Assembly (NCBI GenBank): GCA_046329575.1
Contig: JAXLUJ010000005.1
Span: 62,001 to 126,000 of the forward strand
Source of the DNA: UBA1941 sp046329575
GTDB taxonomy: Bacteria > Bacteroidota > Bacteroidia > Chitinophagales > LD1
DNA: 64,000 bases
Direction: 5' to 3'
Shown here one piece after another: positions 52,811 to 61,942 of this stretch (positions within the stretch are counted from its first letter, which is position 1; each line of letters opens with the position of its first letter). A program made the position numbers and the translations under genes. The notes under the pieces were generated by a model. The model saw only the letters and a program-made list of their open reading frames with translations. It ran no database searches and had not been told where the DNA came from.

Positions 52811-53338
52811 GTGAAACAAATTTCATTTGCAATTGCATTGCTCGCACTCACCCTTTCTATCGGTTCTTGTAAAAAAACGGTAACGCAAACCGGAACGTAT
52901 TATGTTCCCAGCCATACCGTCTGCGTATCCGGCGTTTTTCCGCCAAATACTACAACCGAAACACAGGACGTGAACCAGGCTGACCTCCGTCAGGCATTTG
53001 GCACTTCCGGGCTTATTTTTGACTCTACGCAGGTAACTACTGCTACGCTTACGGCTATCAATGCTAACGTAACTGATGGTGATTTGGGCGATGTGGAACA
53101 AATCAAGGTGGCCATTAAGGTGAAAGGCGCTGCCGGCGATGGCACTATCATTGCGCACTACGACGGCGGCAGCACCGGGGCCGTTGGCACTTCCATACCG
53201 CTTACACTTAGTAATGTTGACCTGAAACAATTCATGTCTACCTCTTCCACCATATTAATGACCGTTACCAACAAATCGTCGGGTGGTCGTGTATGTATGA
53301 GCATTAATGGTGGCACCATTTCGATTACCACAAAATAA
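52811..53338 (+). CDS. Lipoprotein of unknown function
   Basis: 175 aa from a GTG start; lipobox LSIGSC with Cys near 20, then a beta-rich domain (LTAINANVTDGDLGDVEQIKV, IKVKGAAGDGTIIAHYDGG, MTVTNKSSGGRVCMSINGG). No named family recognised. It follows the protease gene at 51 bp and has its own terminator at 53436-53467. Confidence 0.6.
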   Translation: MKQISFAIALLALTLSIGSCKKTVTQTGTYYVPSHTVCVSGVFPPNTTTETQDVNQADLRQAFGTSGLIFDSTQVTTATLTAINANVTDGDLGDVEQIKVAIKVKGAAGDGTIIAHYDGGSTGAVGTSIPLTLSNVDLKQFMSTSSTILMTVTNKSSGGRVCMSINGGTISITTK

Positions 53339-53435
53339 TTGCAATGCGAAGCTGGCACTAGCACCGCCACGGTTTTGAATGCCGCTGAACTGCGCGGCTA
53401 CGCAAACAAACTAAACCACTTAGAAACTACACCTG

Positions 53436-53467
53436 TGCGCGCCTCGTAAGAGGCGCGCATTTTTTTG
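53436..53467 (+). terminator. Rho-independent terminator after the lipoprotein gene
   Basis: 10-bp stem (53436-53445 with 53450-53459), GTAA loop, then a T-run to 53467. Confidence 0.8.
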
Positions 53468-53813
53468 TGCTTCGTATGGAATAATCAATAACGGCATGCC
53501 CTACAAAATCAAAAAAAGATCAGGTAAAAAGCGGGGCGCTATTTTATGTCGTATTTTACTGATTTATAAATTGTTGTAGTTTTTGCTTTTGGATTTTTTT
53601 TGTCGAACAGGGTTTGGAAATCTCTGTTTTTTAATTTAGGTTTACCGAGCACACTAAGTTATGACCCCTGATTCAAACCCATACTTACACGCTGAACCTG
53701 ATTGTTTCCTCTATTCTTCCCGTCTGTTAAGATCCGAGGGGAGCATTTCTGATATTATTTTGTTTCTTTTTATAGATCAGCCGGTTATGGCTGGTTCGGC
53801 AACTTTTTGCCAT

Positions 53814-53911
53814 AAAAAAACCCGGCGCGTCAACGCCGGGCAACATAGCCCGCGGCTTAGCTCAGCCTCGGCACTACATCTTACGAATTTTTATATATAA
53901 TCGTTTTTCCC
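53814..53911 (-). ncRNA. Candidate small RNA (about 98 nt)
   Basis: A minus-strand unit with both ends visible. An exact -7 box TATTTTTG lies at 53918-53925 (minus strand). A terminator stem CCCGGCG/CGCCGGG (53821-53827 and 53834-53840) is followed by a seven-T tract at 53820-53814. Between them is a second possible hairpin (GGCT...AGCC around the GAGGCTGAGCTAAGCC segment). No minus-strand gene lies upstream to need this terminator. No known RNA family was recognised. Confidence 0.4.
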
Positions 53912-54041
53912 GAGCTGCAAAAATACATATTAGTAGGATATAAATAGCTCGGACGGGCAGTATCCTTCATTTTATCAGCCTGGCAGATTTTCCCGAAAAA
54001 CAGGTGCGGCCTCATCCCCGGGTCGGTCAACAAAATCGGAT

Positions 54042-54067
54042 GTTGCGATACCGCTCATCATCGCAAC
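54042..54067 (+). promoter_or_regulatory. 8-bp inverted repeat upstream of the PKD-like gene
   Basis: GTTGCGAT (54042-54049) and ATCGCAAC (54060-54067) with a 10-nt spacer, ending 25 nt before the ATG at 54093. Could be an operator or an mRNA leader hairpin. Confidence 0.35.
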
Positions 54068-54092
54068 TAACTCAGAGCAAGAACCTTTAATT

Positions 54093-56654
54093 ATGAAAAA
54101 AGTATTCCAAACACTTTTATGCAGTGCATTTATAATTTATGGCATAAGTGTAATGGCGCAACCTTCCATTACCCTGGGTACGGCAGGCGAAAAAAACTTT
54201 ACAACAGGCGCTACGGCCATAGGCTCGGCGGTGGCCTGCTCGCAGGAAGTTTGCATTCCGCTAAACAACGCCCATAATGGCGCCTTAGGCGGCATTAATT
54301 CTTCTTCCTACACCTTCAACGTTTCCTACGCCGGGGGCGCTACTTTTGTAGGGTGGCAGGTAAAAGGAGATATTTCGATAGTTAGTAGCACTTCTACTTC
54401 TATCACCATTCAATCTACTAACAAAAGTGTGCGAACGGGTGCTGGTGTGAAAGACTATTCACAAAGCAAGGGCCGGGTGCAGTTAACCTACAATACCGGC
54501 GGCGGTTGCGGACAAACCTGCTATTTCGATGTGTTCAAGACTTATGATGCTACTAATGTGAGCCCTATTGTAGGACCAACTTGCCTGGACAAGCTGCAGC
54601 AGTACACCTTTTCAGTTGATGCATTGGCTTCTGATAATTTGTTCGAACAAATAGGTATGGACCGTTATTTCTGGTCAGTTCCTGCCGGCGTTACTATCGA
54701 TTATTATTCTAACGATAGTAGTTCGATTACCTTTACCACAACAGCCGGTTACACCGGAGGTACAGTTCAGTGCTGTTATGGTTTGTGCAATCAGTACTCA
54801 CAGTTCGGTGTACTTTCCGGAAGTCCACGTTGTGTGAGTCAAAGCGTTAATCTGATTCCTCAGCCGATTACCGTTACATTCACAGGTGCCAGTACTGCGG
54901 CAGTGAGTACCTTCCCAGCCAATATTTGCGCCAGCACAAACACCTCGGGTTCAACTACTCTTGGCGCTTCTGTAGTAGGTTCCAATACGTATAAATGGAC
55001 CTGGACACCTGCCACCTGGAATAGTCCGGCGCAGCCATTCACCGGTAATTCTTTAAGCATTGCCGCTGACAATAACCCCGGAGCCATTACGCTTACCACT
55101 ACTACTACTGCCGGTTGCACCCGTCAGGATGTGATCAACGTAAATCGTACCTACGCTTCGAACATGTTCTCCGTACCGCAGTGCAATCAAGTGGGAACGC
55201 CGTTCAATGCAACTATAGCCGGAGGCTCGGCCAGTGCCGGAGGTCTTTCGGGAATTCCTCAACTGAACACGCCATTTACCGGTTTATCAGCACCGGCAGG
55301 ATTTACAGCCAGTTATAACAACCTGGGCACCATTGCTATGAATCCGGGAGCATCAGCAGTTGGCAACTACACCGTAACTATCGGAGGTAGCAACAACCCA
55401 ACAGCTTGTCCGGTTGGCACCTATCCTAACAATACCTACAGTGTTAGCCTCAAACCAGCCACTCCTAGCATTCTGCCTGCAGCGGCCGCCTGCGGCACTT
55501 CTACACTTAGCACCACTCCTGTAACCGGTGTGAATTACACTTGGTCAATTACAGGGGGAACCGGTTATACCTGTACCGGTTGTGGCGCCAATACGGCAAA
55601 TACCAGCATCACCGTTACTGCGGGAACTGCCGGAATTTGTACGGTAACACTAACCGAAACCGTAATCGGAAGTTCTCCGGCCTGTGTAACGGCAGCAACA
55701 ACCAAAACAGTAAGTCTTGCACCTACTGCCGTTACCAATCCGGTAATGAACTGTACGGTAATGACACAGCCCAGCACTGTGCCGGTTACAGTAACCGGAG
55801 GTGGAGGGGCCACTACCTATACGTGGTCGATCGCCCCAACCACTTATGGTACTTTGAGCGCGGTTTCAACTGCCGTTCCTACCGTGAACTTTAACTATAA
55901 CGGAACTGTAATCCCTGCTTCCACCAATGTTACCATTACCTGCTATGCCTCCAATGGAACTTGTAACACAGCAACGGCTTCTTCTACCATTAATATTGGT
56001 GCCGGTGGTGCCGGAAATGGTGGTACTGCACCGTTCTCGCTCACTGGTCCGTTCTACCTGGCCGCCAATCCTCCCGATCCAGCCATGGCTGAATTGGACG
56101 TTACCGGTAGTGGTGGTACCAATGGCGGCACCGGAACTACCCAATATACCTGGTACAATTGTACGGCTGGGGTTAGCGGCTTTGGCGCCGGATCCATTTT
56201 GCCGAATACGGTTTACCGCACCAATCCAACGGTAGGAAACAGTAGTTGGCTGTTCGCCACATCGGCCCCCGGAGTTACTACCAACTATGGGGCGCAGATG
56301 TCGAAGAACGGATGTGTGACGCGCTATTGTGCTGCTGTAACTAACTACCAGAACATGGTGGCACCACACGGTGGCGGACAGGGAAATGTTTATAGCATTC
56401 TCGATAAGGCCAGTATTCCTTCCATTGGCATATTGCCAAATCCGAATAACGGAGTATTCAAAGTAGAATTGAACAATGCTTCTGAAAAGGGATGGATGTA
56501 TGTGATGGATGTTGCAGGAACCAGAGTAGCAGAACGAACTGTGATGCCGGGCATCAATGAGTTTAATCTGGAAAATCTACCTGCAGGTATTTATAACCTT
56601 CGTTTCATTGTGAACAGCTACGAACGCGTAGAAAAAATTGTGATTACGAAGTAA
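54093..56654 (+). CDS. Large PKD-like secreted protein, T9SS cargo
   Basis: 853 aa, signal peptide (MKKVFQTLLCSAFIIYG...MAQ), then a long Thr/Gly/Asn-rich beta-sandwich array. PKD/Ig-like domains include YFWSVPAGVTIDYYSNDSSS, YKWTWTPATWNSPAQPF, YTWSITGGTGYTCTGCG and YTWSIAPTTYGTLSAV. The last about 75 residues (IGILPNPNNGVFKVELNNA, LPAGIYNLRFIVNSYE) are a type A T9SS sorting domain. Probably a surface adhesin or matrix protein. Its own terminator follows. Confidence 0.82.
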   Translation: MKKVFQTLLCSAFIIYGISVMAQPSITLGTAGEKNFTTGATAIGSAVACSQEVCIPLNNAHNGALGGINSSSYTFNVSYAGGATFVGWQVKGDISIVSSTSTSITIQSTNKSVRTGAGVKDYSQSKGRVQLTYNTGGGCGQTCYFDVFKTYDATNVSPIVGPTCLDKLQQYTFSVDALASDNLFEQIGMDRYFWSVPAGVTIDYYSNDSSSITFTTTAGYTGGTVQCCYGLCNQYSQFGVLSGSPRCVSQSVNLIPQPITVTFTGASTAAVSTFPANICASTNTSGSTTLGASVVGSNTYKWTWTPATWNSPAQPFTGNSLSIAADNNPGAITLTTTTTAGCTRQDVINVNRTYASNMFSVPQCNQVGTPFNATIAGGSASAGGLSGIPQLNTPFTGLSAPAGFTASYNNLGTIAMNPGASAVGNYTVTIGGSNNPTACPVGTYPNNTYSVSLKPATPSILPAAAACGTSTLSTTPVTGVNYTWSITGGTGYTCTGCGANTANTSITVTAGTAGICTVTLTETVIGSSPACVTAATTKTVSLAPTAVTNPVMNCTVMTQPSTVPVTVTGGGGATTYTWSIAPTTYGTLSAVSTAVPTVNFNYNGTVIPASTNVTITCYASNGTCNTATASSTINIGAGGAGNGGTAPFSLTGPFYLAANPPDPAMAELDVTGSGGTNGGTGTTQYTWYNCTAGVSGFGAGSILPNTVYRTNPTVGNSSWLFATSAPGVTTNYGAQMSKNGCVTRYCAAVTNYQNMVAPHGGGQGNVYSILDKASIPSIGILPNPNNGVFKVELNNASEKGWMYVMDVAGTRVAERTVMPGINEFNLENLPAGIYNLRFIVNSYERVEKIVITK

Positions 56655-56663
56655 TTTTAAACG

Positions 56664-56700
56664 GCTCCGCAGGTAGTTTGCCTGCGGAGCTTTATTTATT
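56664..56700 (+). terminator. Terminator after the PKD-like gene
   Basis: 10-bp stem GCTCCGCAGG (56664-56673) with 56681-56690, 7-nt loop, then a T-rich tract. Confidence 0.85.
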
Positions 56701-56709
56701 TTCAGAACC

Positions 56710-59052
56710 ATGAAAAAACTGTTGATCATAATGTTATTGAGCGGATTTTGGGCACAAGCGCAATCACCCAATTGGAAATGGGCAAAGCGTGCCGGATCCA
56801 ACAATATGGAACAACCGCTGGGCTTGGGTGTTGACCGTAATGGCAACACTTACGAGGCCGGGCAATTCAATAGCAGCAGCGTTACCTTCGGCAGTTTTAC
56901 GTTAATCAATACCATGGGAAGTACAGCGCGCCGCAACTATTTGCTGAAGCGCGATGTTTCGGGAAACGTGCTGTGGGCAAAGGCCCTACCGATGGATTAT
57001 TCCAATCATTCCTTTCATATCAATAAACAATACACCGCCGACGATGGAAGCACTTATCTTTGGGGTGATTTCAGCAATACGATAGTAGTACTTGGTGATA
57101 CCATCCTTCCGCCACCAGTAGGGTTTTCTTCCTATGTAATGAAAGTCAACCCCTCTGGCAATCTGGTTTGGTTTAAAAAAAACAACAACCAAAGTGTATA
57201 TTCCAGAGTTCAACGATTGGGCAACCGAATACTACTCAGCGTAAGTACGCTTCCTTTTCTTGCTGATACCTTTGGAACTATAACATTTTCTCCCGGCCAT
57301 TCGCTGATGGTAATGGATACCTCAGGAAATTATACCAACGCCCTTAAACTTATCGATCGCCGCGATTTTTCTGATTACTGCGATTTCAAAGATCTGGCGG
57401 TGAATAACCGGGGTCATATTTTTGTGTTAACCTATGGAACCGATAGCACCCTTTATAAACCTTTGGCCTGGCCGGCGCATTCCGTGGCCGGGCGAGAGGT
57501 ACAGGGCCAGGTTGCCATGTTCGACTCTAATCTGGTTTGCCAATGGGTGAAATCTTACGCTTTAGATTCGCTTACTTCCCTGGCTGTAAGCGGTGAAGCG
57601 ATGTTCATTGATGCCGATGATTTCGATAATGCATGGGTATATGGAAATTTATCGTACGGAAAACTGCGCTACAACAATACGCTGCCAACACCGGCTTCGC
57701 CCTATTCCAACCAAAGTGTTTTCTGGATGAAACTTAAACCGGATGGCAGCGTTGCTAAACTCAAAAGTTATAACAAGGCACTAATCAGCGCCATTGCGGA
57801 AGATATGTTGGTTGACCGGATCGGTAACGCTTATCTGTTGGGTAGATTCTCGGGCGGAATTACCTACGACACCGTTCATGTGAGTTCCACTTCAAATAAC
57901 GCTTACATTGCGAAAGCAGATGCCGACATGAATATGCAATGGGCGAAGATTACTTCGGGAAATTCTGTTTTATACCCGATAATGGCGCTGGAAGATGGCC
58001 GTGGGAATGTATTCATGAATGGCAGTTTTTACGGCACCATGATTGTTGGCAACGACACTTTGGTTTGTGCCTCGCCTATTCCAGCCAATCCAACAGCGGG
58101 CGATAATTTCATTTTGAAGTTGGGAAGTTGTAATCCTGCAATACCAACAATTTCTGCCCAAAGGCCTTTACAATGGTGCGGCAACGACAGTGTTGTACTG
58201 AGCGCTTCCACATCAAAAAAATATTTGTGGAACACCGGCGATACCACAAGCACATTGATTTCACGAGGCAATGGGGTTTTTGAAGTGTACAGCATGGACT
58301 CTTTAGGATGTTACGCTGTTTCGGCGCCAACTGTCACTTTAGCTCATCCGGCGCCTGTTTTGAATAGTACTTCTACAGCAGTGAATTGTTTCGGCGGTAA
58401 TGATGGCACCATTACAAATGCTGTTTCCAACGGAACGCCCGGTTATCAAATGAGCAGCACACCTCCGGTTACTAATTTCCTTCACGTTGAAGCCGGTCAG
58501 TATTTTTTGCAAGTTTCTGACACCAATGGCTGTGTAGCCAGAGATACCGTGATCGTGATGCAGCCCTATGCGCTAACCACGAGTATGGATAGTGTAGCTT
58601 CTACTTCTTCGCCCGCAAATGGAAAGGCAATTGTGACCGCCAGTGGCGGCAACGCACCTTATCTTTATTCCTGGAATTCGAATCCGCAACAGCATAGCGA
58701 TACGGCTACTCAGCTCTATGGCGGATGGTATGTAGTTACTGTTACCGACCAACATGGTTGCGATGTGGTAGATTCTGTTTTTGTAAGAAGTTATAATGGA
58801 TTGAAAGAAATGGAAGACGTAAACTTTTACATTTGTCAGAATCCAAATGATGGAAACTTTGAAGTGGTGCTTAGGGGTTGGAATGGCGAAGCCACATTTG
58901 AGATTTTAGACGAAACGGGCAAGTTATGGCAGCACGGAACCTGGCGGCAAGGCATCAACACCATACACGGCAATTTACCTGCTGGAGTGTATGAACTACA
59001 ATTGCATTGCGGCAAAGCGCCAATCGGAAAACGACTGGTGATTATGAAGTGA
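56710..59052 (+). CDS. SBBP-propeller / SprB-repeat secreted protein, T9SS cargo
   Basis: 780 aa, signal peptide ending FWAQAQ. The first about 480 residues look like SBBP-type beta-propeller repeats (GVDRNGNTYEAGQFNS, DDFDNAWVYGNLSYGKL, DRIGNAYLLGRFSG, DGRGNVFMNGSFYG). Two SprB-like repeats follow (AVNCFGGNDGTITNAVSNGTPGY and a second with NAPYLYSWNSNPQQHSDTA). A type A T9SS domain ends the protein (FYICQNPNDGNFEVVLRG, LPAGVYELQLHCG). Probable cell-surface protein. Confidence 0.82.
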   Translation: MKKLLIIMLLSGFWAQAQSPNWKWAKRAGSNNMEQPLGLGVDRNGNTYEAGQFNSSSVTFGSFTLINTMGSTARRNYLLKRDVSGNVLWAKALPMDYSNHSFHINKQYTADDGSTYLWGDFSNTIVVLGDTILPPPVGFSSYVMKVNPSGNLVWFKKNNNQSVYSRVQRLGNRILLSVSTLPFLADTFGTITFSPGHSLMVMDTSGNYTNALKLIDRRDFSDYCDFKDLAVNNRGHIFVLTYGTDSTLYKPLAWPAHSVAGREVQGQVAMFDSNLVCQWVKSYALDSLTSLAVSGEAMFIDADDFDNAWVYGNLSYGKLRYNNTLPTPASPYSNQSVFWMKLKPDGSVAKLKSYNKALISAIAEDMLVDRIGNAYLLGRFSGGITYDTVHVSSTSNNAYIAKADADMNMQWAKITSGNSVLYPIMALEDGRGNVFMNGSFYGTMIVGNDTLVCASPIPANPTAGDNFILKLGSCNPAIPTISAQRPLQWCGNDSVVLSASTSKKYLWNTGDTTSTLISRGNGVFEVYSMDSLGCYAVSAPTVTLAHPAPVLNSTSTAVNCFGGNDGTITNAVSNGTPGYQMSSTPPVTNFLHVEAGQYFLQVSDTNGCVARDTVIVMQPYALTTSMDSVASTSSPANGKAIVTASGGNAPYLYSWNSNPQQHSDTATQLYGGWYVVTVTDQHGCDVVDSVFVRSYNGLKEMEDVNFYICQNPNDGNFEVVLRGWNGEATFEILDETGKLWQHGTWRQGINTIHGNLPAGVYELQLHCGKAPIGKRLVIMK

Positions 59053-59107
59053 TCTCCACTCGTTCTTCTCTTTTTCATTTTATTCGCCGCTAAATCGTAG
59101 CCGGCAC

Positions 59108-59659
59108 ATGAGTATTCTCAAACAGTTAAAGGTAGATCGCGACTGGACGTTGTTCCTGGACCGGGATGGCGTTATTAATTTGCATTTCCCAAAGGATTAT
59201 GTGAAAGACTGGAGCGAATTCTATTTTCTGGAAGGTGCACTGGAGCACATTGCCCGGCTCTCTAAGATTTTTGGAAAGATTGTAGTGGTGACCAACCAGC
59301 AAGGGGTTGCCAAAGGATTGATGACGGAAGACACATTGCTATCGATACATCGGAATATGATGGCTGAAATTGAAGCCTCAGGCGGGCGTATCGACTCCAT
59401 TTATGCGGCCACATCTTTGGCTCATGATGATCCTGATGGATTGCGTAAGCCCAAAATTGGTATGGCTATGCAGGCGCAGCTTGATTTTCCTGAAATTGAT
59501 TTTGCCAAGGCCATCATTGTTGGCGATTCAATTACCGATATGCAGTTTGGCCGCAATGCCGGTATGTTCACCATGCTGGTTTCCGATCGTGAAAGTAGTG
59601 ATGCGGTTGAAAGCTTATTGGTAGATTTCAAACTAAACAGCCTGGCCGATCTCATTTAA
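59108..59659 (+). CDS. HAD-IIIA phosphatase (GmhB/HisB-N-like) without zinc-loop cysteines
   Basis: 183 aa. HAD motif I FLDRDGVINLHFPKDYV, motif II VVTNQQGVAKGLMT, Lys in RKPKIGMAMQAQ and motif IV IIVGDSITDMQFGRNAGM match the heptose bisphosphate/histidinol phosphate phosphatase group. The Cys/His zinc loop of that group, normally just before RKP, is absent here (YAATSLAHDDPDGLRKP). Substrate uncertain: heptose bisphosphate or another sugar phosphate. Terminator follows. Confidence 0.78.
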   Translation: MSILKQLKVDRDWTLFLDRDGVINLHFPKDYVKDWSEFYFLEGALEHIARLSKIFGKIVVVTNQQGVAKGLMTEDTLLSIHRNMMAEIEASGGRIDSIYAATSLAHDDPDGLRKPKIGMAMQAQLDFPEIDFAKAIIVGDSITDMQFGRNAGMFTMLVSDRESSDAVESLLVDFKLNSLADLI

Positions 59660-59698
59660 ATAAAAAAGCCCCGAAAATCTTCCGGGGCTTTTTTATTA
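59658..59698. terminator. Bidirectional terminator
   Basis: Inverted repeat AAATAAAAAAGCCCCG (59658-59673) with 59683-59697 and a 9-nt loop, flanked by A- and T-tracts. It lies between the convergent HAD and PCMD-like genes. Confidence 0.85.
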
Positions 59699-59711
59699 TG
59701 GTTAGAAGAGC

Positions 59712-61166
59712 TTAGCGAACTACGCTGAACGCTCCTTTTGCCAATGGTGTGTTTTTCGCATCCACCACGCGAACTAAATACGATCCTACCGGAAGATGCT
59801 GAACTTCCACAGAAGTTTTTGCAGCAGTAATTTTTTTGGTGGAAACAACCGCTCCGTTGAGGTCATAAACCACTACGGTTGCATCGTTAAGTTTGGCGTT
59901 TCCTTCGATGATTACGGCTGTGGTTGCCGGATTCGGATACATCGAAATTTGCAAGTCATTCTGTAATGCGTCTATACCATTTGAGCAAGCGTGTACCACG
60001 ATGTTCTTACTGGCTTCGTTAGAACACCCTGTTGTTTGATCGGTATAGGTATAGGTAATTGTTTTTGTTCCATTGCCGGCTACATTCGGATTGAACATGC
60101 CGCCCACTACGCCAGGGCCAGAGTACGTTCCTCCTGCCGGTGAGCCACCGCTTAGCGAAATAGCAGAAGCATTGCGGCAAATAGAATCCTGCAAGCCGCT
60201 ATAGGCCACATTTGGCTTAGGATTTACATTTACCGTAACGGTATCGGAATAATAAGTATTGCCATTATGAACTACTTTTACGTAGTAATCGCCGCCTGTA
60301 GTAATTGGCAAAGCGTAGAAAGTAGCGCCCGGAATGGCATTGGCGCCTTGATACCACTGAATGGTGTTTCCGGCAATGTTATCAGTAAGAATTCCTGTGG
60401 TATCGCCAACGCAAATTTCCTGATCGGAATTTGGCGTGATGTATGCCTTGAAAACAGTATCCAAGCCGTGGAACTGAAGATCATCCAGATACATGGTTGT
60501 TCCTTTCACTCCTAATCCGGAAGCCAACGCGCCCAAGCCGCCGCCGCCGCCGGCCAAACCTGCAAGACCATCGGCAGGAGCGCTGGATGCAGCAACAATA
60601 AGCAAGGTGTCAGGAGCCATAGCTGAGGTGTATTGAATTTTAGCCTTAACGGTATTGAATGATGCCGCATCGGTTACTGTAACGAATACAGATCCTACAT
60701 CAATGGATGCACCGGCCAGCGCATCCCATTTTGACAAACGAACGTATAAACCTCCGGTATCAGCACCACCGGCGCCTGACGCATATTTGTATTGGAATGA
60801 AATAGAGTCGGGACGGCTTGTGTAAGGAATACCATTGATAGAAGGAGATTGCGTAGCGAGGTCAAAACCTAATTTTTGGCATACAGCTACACCGGGTACC
60901 AGAAAGGTTTGTCCGATCAGCGTAATGGTCACCGAATCAGTTTTCAATTTCATCGAATTACTGCCTGCAGCTACGTTGGCGGCTACAGTGTTCTTGGTCA
61001 CCAATCCCGGATTGCTTCCCACTTGTGAGAAGATCTGGTCGATTGAACTCCACTGCCCCGGAGCTACACCCGTCCATGTTTCAAAACTTCCGTTTGGCAC
61101 GGGCGCCTGCGCTAAAAGCGAAGCGGAAAACGCAGCGGCCGTCAAAAACGTAAATACTTTTTTCAT
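59712..61166 (-). CDS. PCMD-like secreted protein with T9SS sorting domain
   Basis: 484 aa, signal peptide ending SLLAQ. The N-terminal part (VPNGSFETWTGVAPGQWSSID, PDSISFQYKYASGAGGADTGG, TMYLDDLQFHG) resembles the PCMD carbohydrate-associated domain. A Gly-rich run AGLAGGGGGLGALASGLG sits near 205-225. An Ig-like pair follows (about 240-390, ICVGDTTGILTDNIAGNTIQW and SICRNASAISLSGG). The final about 80 residues (LQISMYPNPATTAVIIEG, LPVGSYLVRVVDAK) are a type A T9SS domain. Carbohydrate link inferred only. Confidence 0.78.
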   Translation of the reverse strand: MKKVFTFLTAAAFSASLLAQAPVPNGSFETWTGVAPGQWSSIDQIFSQVGSNPGLVTKNTVAANVAAGSNSMKLKTDSVTITLIGQTFLVPGVAVCQKLGFDLATQSPSINGIPYTSRPDSISFQYKYASGAGGADTGGLYVRLSKWDALAGASIDVGSVFVTVTDAASFNTVKAKIQYTSAMAPDTLLIVAASSAPADGLAGLAGGGGGLGALASGLGVKGTTMYLDDLQFHGLDTVFKAYITPNSDQEICVGDTTGILTDNIAGNTIQWYQGANAIPGATFYALPITTGGDYYVKVVHNGNTYYSDTVTVNVNPKPNVAYSGLQDSICRNASAISLSGGSPAGGTYSGPGVVGGMFNPNVAGNGTKTITYTYTDQTTGCSNEASKNIVVHACSNGIDALQNDLQISMYPNPATTAVIIEGNAKLNDATVVVYDLNGAVVSTKKITAAKTSVEVQHLPVGSYLVRVVDAKNTPLAKGAFSVVR

Positions 61167-61274
61167 TGCTTGATTTTATTTTAGTGCGTGAAGATAGTAA
61201 AGTGAGTGCGTCTGACGAAAAAACGGGTAAGGTTTTCAAATTATTTGGCGGCAAAAAAGAGAAGCAGGGGGAAA

Positions 61275-61306
61275 GACGCAAGGCACAAGATACAAGATGC
61301 AAGGCG
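61275..61306. repeat. Short CAAGR-type tandem repeats
   Basis: About 32 bases made of CGCAAGG, CACAAGA, TACAAGA and TGCAAGG units, between the PCMD-like and RNA methyltransferase genes. Confidence 0.55.
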
Positions 61307-61313
61307 CGAGTGC

Positions 61314-61841
61314 TTAGAAGCGAAATTTCCGCGCCAGTTCCCAAATTACAATTCCAGCAGAAACGGCAATATTGAGCGAATGCTTGGTACCCCACTGCGG
61401 TATTTCAATTACCTGATCAGAAGCAGAAACTACTTCCTGCAATACGCCATCTACTTCGTTGCCAAATACAACGGCCATTTTTTTGCCTGAAAAAGACACC
61501 TTTTCCAACGATGTGGCGTTTTCGGCCTGTTCTACCGAGGTAATAAAATAGCCGTCCTCACGCAAGGCTCTTATTGCTTCAACGGTATGCTGAAAGTATC
61601 GCCACGAAACGGTTTCGGTAGCGCCCAATGCGGTTTTTTGAATATCGCGATGCGGCGGCGTTCCGGTAATGCCACACAGGTACACTGCTTGAACGGCAAA
61701 CGCATCGCAGGTGCGAAACACGGAACCTACATTCAGGTGCGAACGCACACCGTCGAGCACTACCACAAGCGGCATCTTTTCGCTTTGGCGAAAGGCTTCG
61801 GCCGAAGGCCGGTTCAATTCTTCGTTCAATAATTTGCGCAT
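61314..61841 (-). CDS. SpoU/TrmH-family RNA 2'-O-methyltransferase
   Basis: 175 aa from ATG 61841 (longer GTG start at 61877 possible). SPOUT knot motifs: VVLDGVRSHLNVGSVFRTCDAF near the N-terminus (motif 1), AVVFGNEVDGV (motif 2) and QVIEIPQWGTKHSLNIAVSAGIVIWEL (motif 3). This is a SpoU/TrmH 2'-O-ribose methyltransferase of tRNA or rRNA; the exact target cannot be told. It starts about 100 bp from divergent mutS. Confidence 0.92.
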   Translation of the reverse strand: MRKLLNEELNRPSAEAFRQSEKMPLVVVLDGVRSHLNVGSVFRTCDAFAVQAVYLCGITGTPPHRDIQKTALGATETVSWRYFQHTVEAIRALREDGYFITSVEQAENATSLEKVSFSGKKMAVVFGNEVDGVLQEVVSASDQVIEIPQWGTKHSLNIAVSAGIVIWELARKFRF

Positions 61842-61930
61842 AACAATAAAGCGTTGTGGCTGCGGCGGATGCCACACGAAATAAAGTTTAAAAATCAGAG
61901 TGCCACTGCCGAAAACTAAAAAGTAAGATT

Positions 61931-61938
61931 TATTCTTG
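61931..61938 (+). promoter_or_regulatory. Candidate -7 box of mutS
   Basis: TATTCTTG matches TAnnTTTG at seven of eight positions and ends 4 nt before the mutS ATG at 61943. Confidence 0.35.
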
Positions 61939-61942
61939 CACC

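Larger units (their letters stand above)
53339..54092. other. Long intergenic region with terminators, candidate sRNA and inverted repeat
   Basis: About 750 bases without a supported protein gene. In order it holds a plus-strand terminator (53436-53467), an A/T-rich stretch with T-runs, a minus-strand terminator (53814-53840) that ends a candidate small RNA starting near 53911, and an inverted repeat (54042-54067) just before the PKD-like gene. A 79-codon plus-strand frame at 53661-53900 shows no protein-like features. Confidence 0.5.

Noticed and set aside
53661..53900. 79-codon plus-strand frame in the long intergenic region
   Set aside because: Low protein-like character; overlaps the terminator and candidate small RNA on the other strand.
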